Assembly (NCBI GenBank): GCA_023417785.1
Contig: JAEZEH010000116.1
Location: 1 to 15,190 of the forward strand
Direction: 5' to 3'
From: Bacteroidota bacterium
Lineage (GTDB): Bacteria > Bacteroidota > Bacteroidia > Cytophagales > Cyclobacteriaceae
DNA length: 15,190 nucleotides
Under the pieces are notes generated by a model. The model made no database searches. It saw only the letters and a list, made by a program, of their open reading frames with translations, and had not been told where the DNA came from. The translations under genes and the position numbers were made by a program. Positions 1-6,645 of the stretch are shown here, piece by piece (the first letter of the stretch is position 1; each line of letters starts with the position of its first letter).

Positions 1-215
1 CTGAAGTGATCAAAGCCACGAGTGATTATTCGCGATGGAGTTTCCGCCACAGCTTCATGAAGTCCGGCGACACATTGGCGGCTACCCTGACCGTTGACGG
101 GGCCTGGATCGATACCCGGAAAAGGAAACTCGCAGTGCCGCCCCTATTTCTTTTCGACGCGTTCAGTCGGATTCCCAGGTCAAAGGATTTTGAGGAACAT
201 GTTCTGAAAGCGTGA
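1..215 (+). CDS. Acyl-CoA/acyl-ACP thioesterase-like protein, C-terminal part (5' end outside window)
   Basis: The reading frame is open from the window edge (first whole codon at position 3) to a TGA at 213-215, so about 70 C-terminal residues are visible. The stretch with GDTLAATLTVDGAWIDT followed by RKLAVPP resembles the last strands of hotdog-fold thioesterases of the 4HBT/YbgC-like kind, where a strand ending in a 'GAWID' type turn is followed by a short RKL..PP tail. Such enzymes hydrolyse fatty-acyl thioesters in the cytoplasm. The catalytic region lies upstream and cannot be seen, so the family call rests only on this tail pattern. The gene converges with purN across a repeat-bearing gap. 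Confidence 0.55.
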   Translation, partial: EVIKATSDYSRWSFRHSFMKSGDTLAATLTVDGAWIDTRKRKLAVPPLFLFDAFSRIPRSKDFEEHVLKA

Positions 216-244
216 AGCATGTTTTATTAAGTGATTTCGTATCT

Positions 245-425
245 CCGGAGCCATAGGCTCGTTTCATTTTTTAGGCCCGTGCTTCAGTGCTGGCTTGGAC
301 CATTTAATTGAAACGGTTCACTAATACCATGTTCGAGCCTACGGCTCTCGAAATAAATAATAAGCGGTCGTATAGTGGACGGGTTGAAACGATCCCTGGA
401 ATATCTGTCGAGCATACAGCTCCGG
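245..425. repeat. Three copies of a short REP-like palindromic element
   Basis: Three related 17-base units lie in the 238-bp gap between two converging genes. Copy 1 (245-261) is on the minus strand and reads CGAGCCTATGGCTCCGG. Copy 2 (334-350, plus) reads CGAGCCTACGGCTCTCG. Copy 3 (409-425, plus) reads CGAGCATACAGCTCCGG. Copies 1 and 2 hold a perfect 5-bp stem, GAGCC/GGCTC, around a 3-base loop; copy 3 keeps only GAGC/GCTC. Copies 2 and 3 also share an upstream TTGAAACG (308-315 and 384-391), which makes them two degenerate direct units about 75 bp apart. The layout resembles intergenic REP/REPIN-like repeats of Bacteroidetes. No coding frame is supported in 216-453. Confidence 0.6.
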
Positions 426-453
426 GAATTGTCCAGCAGACCGTCAATCTGCC

Positions 454-1041
454 CTAGCGTTTATCGTCGTTTTCGAGAACCCACTTTTCGATGACTGCCG
501 GATAGTGTGCATGTTCGAGAGCATGAACTTTCCGCGCAATATCTTCCGCCGTGCATCCCGCGTCTACGTTACATCGGGTTTGAAAAAGAATCCGGCCCTC
601 ATCATATTGGTCATTGACCAGGTGGACGGTAATTCCGGTCTCCAGGTCCCCAGCCGACCTCACGGCTTCATGTACTTTCATTCCGTACATCCCCTTTCCT
701 CCATAGGCGGGAAGAAGTGCAGGGTGAATATTGACAATCCGATTCGGGTATGCGTCAATCAGGTAGCCTGGCACCAGCCAGAGAAATCCTGCAAGAACAA
801 CATGTGTTACATACGACCTGGCAAGAACGTCCAGAATTCTTGATTGGTCAGCGAGCTCCGCGCGATTAAAGACAACTGCCGGAATATTAAAGCGTTCTGC
901 CCGCGCAAGCACCCCGGCAGTGGGATTGTTACTCAACACGACCTTCACCGCTATGGAAGGATGATCTCTGAAGTAGCGCATTATTTCCTCCGCATTGCTC
1001 CCATTGCCGGAAGCAAAAACAGCAAGGCCGAATTTTTTCAT
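454..1041 (-). CDS. purN: Phosphoribosylglycinamide formyltransferase (GART), PurN
   Basis: This protein of 195 residues transfers a formyl group from 10-formyltetrahydrofolate to GAR in purine synthesis, in the cytoplasm. It is full length for the family. The N-terminus has the phosphate-binding SGNGSN loop (residues 11-16). The catalytic triad is visible as N104 and H106 in VNIHPALLP and D147 in the NDQYDEG segment. Between them lies GGKGMYGMKVHEAV, a local variant of the segment found in the E. coli enzyme. The open frame runs further upstream to 1329, but that part overlaps the UbiA gene in another frame and looks non-coding, so the ATG at 1041 (MKKFGLAVFASG) is chosen. It is the last gene of the pan operon, 20 bp after UbiA. 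Confidence 0.95.
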   Translation of the reverse strand: MKKFGLAVFASGNGSNAEEIMRYFRDHPSIAVKVVLSNNPTAGVLARAERFNIPAVVFNRAELADQSRILDVLARSYVTHVVLAGFLWLVPGYLIDAYPNRIVNIHPALLPAYGGKGMYGMKVHEAVRSAGDLETGITVHLVNDQYDEGRILFQTRCNVDAGCTAEDIARKVHALEHAHYPAVIEKWVLENDDKR

Positions 1042-1061
1042 GGTTACAAAAATAAGAGGAA

Positions 1062-1919
1062 TTAAACGAATGCCATGCTGATGATGCCGAGTAGCATAAT
1101 CACTTTGCAGAATGAGCTCAGAAACGTGTATTCCTTTTTCGTATCGGCCCGCACCAGGCGATAGAGCAGGAAGACTAACGGCCCGAAAAGGAACAGCATG
1201 TAGTACGAGAATGGTAGCGCTTTGTAAAAATAATTCAGTACAATTACCATCACAATGAACAACGCAAGTATGAGGTAGATGACCATTTTGGTTTTTCTGA
1301 CACCAATCACAATCGGCAGGGTTTTGCATCCAAAGCTGTTATCACCCTTCAGGTCTTCGGCGTCTTTTACGATTTCGCGTATAAGGGTCATAAAAAAAGC
1401 GAAGCTCGAATAAATATAGATTAGCGGATTATCCGCTCTGTACAAAAGATCGATAACGAGAATGCTTAGCCCGGTGAGGGCAGCCACAGTGAAATTCCCC
1501 ACAAAGGGAAGGCGTTTCAGGTAGTTGGAGTAGAACCACAGAAGGAATACGGAAAGAGCATTCACCATTCCGATTTTCCAATGGAGCAGTACACCCAGCG
1601 AAATCCCCATCAAAGAAAGCAGCACATGAAAAAGAATGGCGTACCGGCGAGTAATGGTTTTTCCAATCACTACGCGGTGCGGCTTATTAATATAATCGAT
1701 CTTTACATCGTAGTAATCGTTGATGATGTATCCCGCTGCCGCAATCATCACAGTCGAGACCGACATTATCAGTAGCCGAAAATCGTCGAGGGTGCTTTTG
1801 TCTAGCAGGAAACCGGCGGTGAAGTATTGAGCCAACGCGATAATGAACAGGTTGCCGGCACGTGTGAGCCGGAGTAGCGACGCAATATATCTTGATTTCG
1901 CAACGCCCTTTCTTTTCAT
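1062..1919 (-). CDS. UbiA-family membrane prenyltransferase
   Basis: A 285-residue polytopic membrane protein of the UbiA superfamily, which moves a polyprenyl group from its diphosphate to an acceptor within the membrane. Both Asp-rich motifs that bind Mg and the diphosphate are present: NDYYDVKID at 67-75 and DAEDLKGD at 186-193. About seven to nine hydrophobic segments follow one another. The form of both motifs is like the 'geranylgeranylglycerol-phosphate geranylgeranyltransferase-like' Bacteroidetes group rather than a clear MenA or UbiA, so the acceptor (quinone ring, lipid, other) is left open. It lies between the UPF0104-like gene (63 bp upstream) and purN (20 bp downstream), on the same strand. 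The ATG at 1919 is the first good start. Confidence 0.85.
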   Translation of the reverse strand: MKRKGVAKSRYIASLLRLTRAGNLFIIALAQYFTAGFLLDKSTLDDFRLLIMSVSTVMIAAAGYIINDYYDVKIDYINKPHRVVIGKTITRRYAILFHVLLSLMGISLGVLLHWKIGMVNALSVFLLWFYSNYLKRLPFVGNFTVAALTGLSILVIDLLYRADNPLIYIYSSFAFFMTLIREIVKDAEDLKGDNSFGCKTLPIVIGVRKTKMVIYLILALFIVMVIVLNYFYKALPFSYYMLFLFGPLVFLLYRLVRADTKKEYTFLSSFCKVIMLLGIISMAFV

Positions 1920-1982
1920 AATACCCTGACGATCCGGGGGTTTGTGATTGAACCGGTGAAGGTACAGAAGAAAACGTGCTTG

Positions 1983-3005
1983 TTACCGGAGAGGTTTGCT
2001 TTTTCTGACAATCACCGTGGTTATCAACAGCGAAATGGCACCGCCCACGATCATCAGCAATGTCTGCCACCCGTGGAAGATCACCGTAAAGGCGACAGCG
2101 TCCGGCATATCGATGGCATACAAAAAGACAAGGCCCTGGGGCACAAGAACGTGGTAGGATCCGGCGCCTCCGGGAAGTGGGGCCGCCATTGCTATCGCCC
2201 CTATCGCAAAGAGGCTAAGAACAGCCCCCAGTCCCAGGTTTTCTGTGGCGGGAAACGCCTGCATCACTGTATACGTCATTACAAAATAAAGCAGCCATAC
2301 CAGGATTGAATACGCGATAAAAGCTACTGGTCTGCGCAGCCGGAACACACTAAGAAGGCCGGATTTGAATCCGATCAGCGTTTTCTGAAGGAATAACCGG
2401 GCTTTGCTATTCGGCTTGAGCACGAACACAGGAATGAGGATAAGGGCTCCGATTACCGCCACAACTGCGAGAATAATGATGAGGGATGTTCCCTTGAATT
2501 CGAACGTAAGCGGAAGTGTGTCAATAAACTCGAAAAGCTTTCGCGACTCATAGATGAACGAAATAATGATAAGCACGAGAAGGCACACGACATCAATGAT
2601 GCGTTCGGTGACAACCGTGCCAAACGATATATCTACCGGCGTTTTGTTGAGTTTGTACAGGTTATAACAGCGTGATACTTCGCCGCCCCGTGGTATGACC
2701 AGATTAACGAGATATCCGACCATCAGGGAATAAAAACTGTGGCTGGTTTTCACTTCGTTACCGGAGGGTTCGATCAGCATTTTCCAGCGGATGGCGCGGA
2801 TGAAATGACTCGCAAAAGCCACAACGGCCATCGCTATTAGCCAGCCCTTATCGGCAGTATTCCAGGCAATTCGGATTTTTTCCCAGGCACTGGTAGGATC
2901 ATCCGGATCAGCCTGATTGAGTCCGCGGAGGGAGAACCAGACCAACAAAATCGTAATCGAGAAAAGAACGACGTACTGGAGAATGACTTTGATCCGTGGC
3001 GACAC
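1983..3005 (-). CDS. Lysylphosphatidylglycerol synthase transmembrane-region (UPF0104) family protein
   Basis: A 340-residue membrane protein with about eight hydrophobic segments (for example residues 8-25, 55-70, 93-104, 135-152, 174-196, 227-250, 260-278, 303-333). It matches the flippase-like N-terminal part of MprF/AglD-type proteins. Conserved family elements are RWKMLIEP (73-80), the loop PRGGEVSRCYNLY (105-117) and PLPGGAGSYH (276-285). The aminoacyl-transferase domain of MprF is absent, as is usual for this stand-alone family; a role in lipid or glycan translocation is an inference from MprF. Translation appears to start at a GTG (3003-3005), because a TAA lies in frame seven codons earlier and no ATG is available near it. 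The gene is 23 bp after panD. Confidence 0.85.
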   Translation of the reverse strand: MSPRIKVILQYVVLFSITILLVWFSLRGLNQADPDDPTSAWEKIRIAWNTADKGWLIAMAVVAFASHFIRAIRWKMLIEPSGNEVKTSHSFYSLMVGYLVNLVIPRGGEVSRCYNLYKLNKTPVDISFGTVVTERIIDVVCLLVLIIISFIYESRKLFEFIDTLPLTFEFKGTSLIIILAVVAVIGALILIPVFVLKPNSKARLFLQKTLIGFKSGLLSVFRLRRPVAFIAYSILVWLLYFVMTYTVMQAFPATENLGLGAVLSLFAIGAIAMAAPLPGGAGSYHVLVPQGLVFLYAIDMPDAVAFTVIFHGWQTLLMIVGGAISLLITTVIVRKSKPLR

Positions 3006-3028
3006 CTGGCTAGCTTCAGATTAATCGC

Positions 3029-3376
3029 TCAAGGTAATTTATTATCCGGAGTCGGAAAAATAATGGTTGGTTTGAAGCTTTTCGCCTTTTCAAACTTCAT
3101 TGAGGCGTAAGATATAATAATCACAATATCCCCCACCTGAGCTTTTCGTGCGGCCGGTCCGTTAAGGCAAACCATGCCTGAACCGCGTTCGCCCTTGATT
3201 ACGTAGGTTTCAAGTCTTTCGCCGTTGTTAATGTTTACAACGGTCACTTTTTCGCCTTCAACAAGATTTGCTGCATCAATAAGGTCTTCGTCGATCGCAA
3301 TACTCCCCACGTAATGCAATTCCGCCTGGGTGATTTTGACGCGATGAATCTTTGATTTCAGAACTTCAATTCTCAT
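3029..3376 (-). CDS. panD: Aspartate 1-decarboxylase precursor PanD
   Basis: A pyruvoyl enzyme that turns L-aspartate into beta-alanine for pantothenate and CoA. The 115-residue precursor opens MRIEVLKSKIHRVKITQAEL and has the self-cleavage site in HYVGSIAIDE. Cleavage between Gly24 and Ser25 would give the beta chain and the pyruvoyl-capped alpha chain, exactly as in the E. coli protein. Other family elements are GERLETYVIKGERGSG and LNGPAARKAQVGD. The chosen ATG (3374-3376) puts Ser at position 25 as in known enzymes; a TTG two codons upstream would also be open but is less likely. The C-terminus extends about ten residues past the core. It lies 16 bp after panC, whose product condenses beta-alanine with pantoate, so two consecutive pathway steps are co-transcribed. 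Confidence 0.96.
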   Translation of the reverse strand: MRIEVLKSKIHRVKITQAELHYVGSIAIDEDLIDAANLVEGEKVTVVNINNGERLETYVIKGERGSGMVCLNGPAARKAQVGDIVIIISYASMKFEKAKSFKPTIIFPTPDNKLP

Positions 3377-3392
3377 GTCCAAATAAAGGGCG

Positions 3393-4238
3393 CTAATCTA
3401 AAAACATATTATCAATCAACCGCACCTCACCCACAAAACCTGCGATGCACATAATAGGCCGATTTGCAGCCTTAACGTTGTCTATAAGATTTAAGTTTTT
3501 ACTGTCGGCAATTTCGAAATACTCGAGCGTAATAAAATCCGAGCTTTCTACTCTTCGGCGGACTTCCATCGAGACCTCATCGAAGGCACGCCCTGATTTC
3601 AAGGCCATTTTGGCAAATTTCAGAGCAGCCTGAAAAACGGATGCTTTCTCGCGTTGTTCGCCAGTCAGGCGTGCATTCCGCGACGACATGGCCAGGCCAT
3701 CAGCTTCCCGGAAAGTCGGAATTGACACCAATTCGAGGTTAAACTTCAACTCCTTCACCAACTGGGAGATAATTACAAATTGTTGCCAGTCTTTTTGGCC
3801 GAAATAGGCCCGATCTGGCTCGACGATATTGAACAATTTCGAAACAACCAGCGCCACTCCGCTGAAATGTCCCGGACGAAATCTGCCTTCCATCACTTTA
3901 TCCAGGTGTCCAAAATCGAAACGTACGAGCGCCTCGGACTCATACATATGATCGGCGTCCGGTGAAAAAACGATGTCGCATTCAACTTTTTCCAGCAAAG
4001 CTCTGTCCTTATCCAAAGTGCGTGGATATCGTTCAAGGTCGGCTGGATTGTTAAATTGGGTCGGGTTGACGAAGATCGTCGCAACGGTGAGGTGGTTTTC
4101 AGCTTTTGAAGCCTGAACCAGAGCAAGATGGCCCTCGTGAAGAGCACCCATTGTAGGCACCAGGCCGATGGATTTTCCGGCTTGTTTTTGGCCCTTGAGA
4201 AACGCTTTCAAGGGGGCTATTTCATTGAAAACCTGCAT
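3393..4238 (-). CDS. panC: Pantothenate synthetase (pantoate--beta-alanine ligase), PanC
   Basis: A cytoplasmic ligase of 281 residues, normal length, that forms pantothenate from pantoate, beta-alanine and ATP through a pantoyl-adenylate. The nucleotide-binding signature PTMGALHEGH is at 28-37, followed by the pantoate-binding FVNPTQF (56-62), the GRFRPGHFSGV segment (118-128), FGQKDWQQ (146-153) and the KMSKS-like AMSSRNARL (183-191). The open frame continues to a TTG at 4265, but that extension falls on the predicted -7 promoter box, so the ATG at 4236-4238 (MQVFNEIAPL) is chosen. It is the first gene of a five-gene minus-strand operon. Confidence 0.96.
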   Translation of the reverse strand: MQVFNEIAPLKAFLKGQKQAGKSIGLVPTMGALHEGHLALVQASKAENHLTVATIFVNPTQFNNPADLERYPRTLDKDRALLEKVECDIVFSPDADHMYESEALVRFDFGHLDKVMEGRFRPGHFSGVALVVSKLFNIVEPDRAYFGQKDWQQFVIISQLVKELKFNLELVSIPTFREADGLAMSSRNARLTGEQREKASVFQAALKFAKMALKSGRAFDEVSMEVRRRVESSDFITLEYFEIADSKNLNLIDNVKAANRPIMCIAGFVGEVRLIDNMFLD

Positions 4239-4262
4239 TCTAGGCTGCTCGGTAAAGGGTCG

Positions 4263-4270
4263 CAAAGATA
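4263..4270 (-). promoter_or_regulatory. Predicted -7 box of the panC operon promoter
   Basis: On the minus strand this reads TATCTTTG, an exact match to the Bacteroidetes -7 consensus TANNTTTG. It lies 24 bp upstream of the panC ATG, giving a predicted short leader. No convincing TTTG -33 element is seen at the usual distance. The match to the panC position and the divergent partner promoter support the call; the start of transcription is not measured. Confidence 0.6.
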
Positions 4271-4290
4271 GATGGAATTCGGAAAATAAG

Positions 4291-4321
4291 TTGATCCCCG
4301 GGGTATTTATTTGTATTTTTG
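4291..4321 (+). promoter_or_regulatory. Predicted promoter of the GT5-like / DUF4270 / glmS operon
   Basis: TATTTTTG at 4314-4321 matches the Bacteroidetes -7 consensus TANNTTTG, and a TTG at 4291-4293 lies 20 bases upstream, in the range of the -33 TTTG element. The predicted start of transcription would be near 4328, about 30 bases before the ATG at 4359. The leader is A/T rich with no Shine-Dalgarno, as is usual in this phylum. Confidence 0.55.
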
Positions 4322-4358
4322 TGGCTCAAATTTCCATTCTACAATAAAAACTATCAAT

Positions 4359-5162
4359 ATGTCAAAAATCCGTATTCTTTATGTAGCCAGTGAGATCAAT
4401 CCCTTTTTGCAAACCTCCGAAGTTGCCGACTTTGTCCGCAAACTTCCGCAGGCAATGCAGGAAAGAGGGATGGAGATCCGGATACTGGTTCCCCGCTTCG
4501 GGATAATCAATGAACGCAAGAATCGGCTGCATGAAGTAGTGAGACTTTCCGGAATTAACATTGCGGTAGGTGACGAAGAAAAACCGTTGATCATAAAAGT
4601 AGCTTCAATCCCCAATGCAAAACTCCAGGTTTACTTTATCGATAATGAAGATTATTTCCACCGCAAGTCAGTGTTCCACGATAAGGATGACAAATTCTAC
4701 GAAGACAATGATGAGCGCGCGATCTTCTTCTGTAAAGGTGTAATTGAAACGGTTCGCAAACTTGGATGGGCGCCGGATATCGTGCATTGCAATGACTGGA
4801 TCACAAGCTTTATTCCGTTGTATCTCAAAACCACCTACAAGAATGATCCGTTATTCAAGAATGCCAAGACGGTTTTCACGATCTACAATAACAGCTTCTC
4901 GCATAAGTTCAAGAATGATATCGTAGACAAAGTGAAAATGATGGACATCGAAGACAACATGCTGGGTAATTTGAAGACCGCCGATTTCGAAGGTTTCATT
5001 AAACTTGGTGTTGAGTTTTCGGATGCAGTTATCGTTGCCGGTGACAATAAAAAACTCGAAGATCTGTTTAAGAAGATCAAAGAAAAGAAAGTAGAGACCA
5101 TTGACAACGACGACAACTGTACCGAATCGTATTACAATCTTTATAATGAACTTGTGGGCTAA
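4359..5162 (+). CDS. Glycogen/starch synthase-like protein, GT5 N-terminal domain only
   Basis: A 267-residue protein that matches the N-terminal Rossmann-like domain of GT5 glycogen synthases: KIRILYVASEINPF at the start, then PQAMQERGMEIRILVPRFG, DNEDYF, NDERAIFFCKGVIET, PDIVHCNDW and KTVFTIYNNSF. True GlgA is about 480 residues and carries a second domain with key catalytic residues; that domain is absent here and no remnant follows, because DUF4270 overlaps the stop. The KTGGL loop that binds ADP-glucose in GlgA is replaced by FLQTSEVADF (residues 16-25 region), so both Lys and the double Gly are lost. Canonical glucan synthesis is therefore doubtful. The C-terminal quarter is rich in Lys, Asp and Glu. 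The ATG at 4359 is preferred over an earlier in-frame codon at 4311, which lies inside the promoter. Confidence 0.8.
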   Translation: MSKIRILYVASEINPFLQTSEVADFVRKLPQAMQERGMEIRILVPRFGIINERKNRLHEVVRLSGINIAVGDEEKPLIIKVASIPNAKLQVYFIDNEDYFHRKSVFHDKDDKFYEDNDERAIFFCKGVIETVRKLGWAPDIVHCNDWITSFIPLYLKTTYKNDPLFKNAKTVFTIYNNSFSHKFKNDIVDKVKMMDIEDNMLGNLKTADFEGFIKLGVEFSDAVIVAGDNKKLEDLFKKIKEKKVETIDNDDNCTESYYNLYNELVG

Positions 5163-6642
5163 CCGCTTAAGGCAACTGCTTTTCCTGGCAGTTGCCTTAA
5201 TTTTTTTCTCTTGCGAAGAAGAGATTACCTTCCTGGGCTTTAAAAATCCAAACAGCAAATTTGAAAACTACACAGTAGAGATTCCCCTTGACAGCCGGGT
5301 TCTCTGGATGGACTCTGTGCGGACATCAAACTTCTATCTTTCGAATGATGTCAACCGGCTCCTGGTCGGAAGATATGCCGACCCCGAATTAGGAACCGTA
5401 ACGAGTTCGGCTATCGGACACTTTTTTTGGGCTAACGCTAACAAACTCCCCGAAGGAGCGCAACTTCTGTCAGCAGAACTGCACCTCGCATTCGACCTTT
5501 ATTTCTACGGTCCTGAAACTGCCGCAGAACAAACCTTTTCAGTTCATGCGATTGAAACCGATCTGACTGGTATTTCCCGGCGTCGGTATGTTAACAAAAC
5601 GCCTGTGGCCATTTCCGGCGAAACTGCGGGAAGCATAACGCCCGTTATTGATCCGGCGCTCATTCGTGAACACTATAACCCGCCCGCAAGTACGGACCAA
5701 CCTCAGCCGGATACGCTTAAGATTCCCTTAAGCGAAAGCTTTTACGGGGAGATATGGGAAGCTGCCAAAGCGTGGTCTTACAACGGAGACAGTACACTGT
5801 CTTATTACAAGCCGCAAAGCTTCGTTGAGAAATTTAAAGGTTTGGCGATAGTTCCCGGTGAATCGAACACGATGATGGTTGGTTTTTCAGCAGGGTCATT
5901 CTCTCAAATCGTATTGCTATACCAGGCCGGAGACACCAAGGGGCGTCTGACGCTGACGTTTAATACGGGACTGACGTACAACAGCATTGTCAGTGACTAT
6001 GCCGGAACGCCTCTGGAAGGGATGTCCTATAACGTCGACTTTGACCCGGCAAACGATATGCGTTATCTGCAAGCCGGGACGGGTATTGCAACGAAAATCT
6101 CCCTCAACAATTTCTTTGCATTCGCTGACACCGTTGGTTCGAATATGGTCATTAACGAGGCGCGGATAGTCGTTGAAGGCGTACCTCAGAATGCTTCGTA
6201 TCGGCCGCCGTCCAGCTTCATTCTCAGGCCTCTTGAAGCGAATAATCTTGTTACGAAACTCCCTGGCGTTTTCACAGCCGGGTCGGCCGATAGCGAGCTG
6301 TATGGTGAATACCGCGGGCTCCTGGCGCTTGATTTTCAGGACCAAAACCGGAATCTCACGGCTTTTTATAACAGCGATTGGGGCATAGCCACGGCTAACG
6401 ACAACGGTGGCCTCGCAATTTTTTCCTACGATGCCGCCAATAGTCGCTATGACGGATCGACGTCGTTGTTTTTGCAGCAGGTATACAGAAATCGCGACAA
6501 TCCAAGATGGATGGAGTTTGCTATGGTACCAGCACCAGGTGGTCTCGGACCTGCAGGCCTTAAGTCTGTAGACAGAGCCATCTTCCCGGCAGATCAGATC
6601 AAACTAATCGTTAAATACACCAAACCAACAATCGCAGAATAG
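5146..6642 (+). CDS. DUF4270 family lipoprotein
   Basis: A 498-residue protein with a lipoprotein signal: basic NRLRQ, hydrophobic LLFLAVALIFF, then the lipobox FFSC with Cys22 as the predicted lipidated residue, followed by three Glu. It would be lipid-anchored in the envelope, outer membrane likely. The body is mostly beta-type sequence; the segment YLQAGTGIATKISL (about 307-320) is a recognisable DUF4270 element. Its function is unknown. The start is the ATG at 5146, which overlaps the preceding gene by 17 bp (to 5162) and gives a well-formed signal peptide; an earlier in-frame start at 5101 would put a poly-Thr stretch before the signal and is rejected. glmS follows after only 3 bp, so the three genes are likely co-transcribed and coupled. 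Confidence 0.85.
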   Translation: MNLWANRLRQLLFLAVALIFFSCEEEITFLGFKNPNSKFENYTVEIPLDSRVLWMDSVRTSNFYLSNDVNRLLVGRYADPELGTVTSSAIGHFFWANANKLPEGAQLLSAELHLAFDLYFYGPETAAEQTFSVHAIETDLTGISRRRYVNKTPVAISGETAGSITPVIDPALIREHYNPPASTDQPQPDTLKIPLSESFYGEIWEAAKAWSYNGDSTLSYYKPQSFVEKFKGLAIVPGESNTMMVGFSAGSFSQIVLLYQAGDTKGRLTLTFNTGLTYNSIVSDYAGTPLEGMSYNVDFDPANDMRYLQAGTGIATKISLNNFFAFADTVGSNMVINEARIVVEGVPQNASYRPPSSFILRPLEANNLVTKLPGVFTAGSADSELYGEYRGLLALDFQDQNRNLTAFYNSDWGIATANDNGGLAIFSYDAANSRYDGSTSLFLQQVYRNRDNPRWMEFAMVPAPGGLGPAGLKSVDRAIFPADQIKLIVKYTKPTIAE

Positions 6643-6645
6643 TAT

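Noticed and set aside
216..453. CRISPR array in the first intergenic gap
   Set aside because: The three repeats are 17 bases, degenerate, differently oriented and unevenly spaced, unlike a CRISPR array.
1042..1329. Upstream extension of the purN frame (about 96 more residues)
   Set aside because: It overlaps the well-supported UbiA gene in another frame on the same strand, and family alignments of PurN start at the MKKFGLAVF region.
1687..2070. Minus-strand 127-codon frame across the UbiA / UPF0104 junction
   Set aside because: It overlaps two clear membrane-protein genes in another frame and has Cys/His/Arg-rich, non-protein-like composition.
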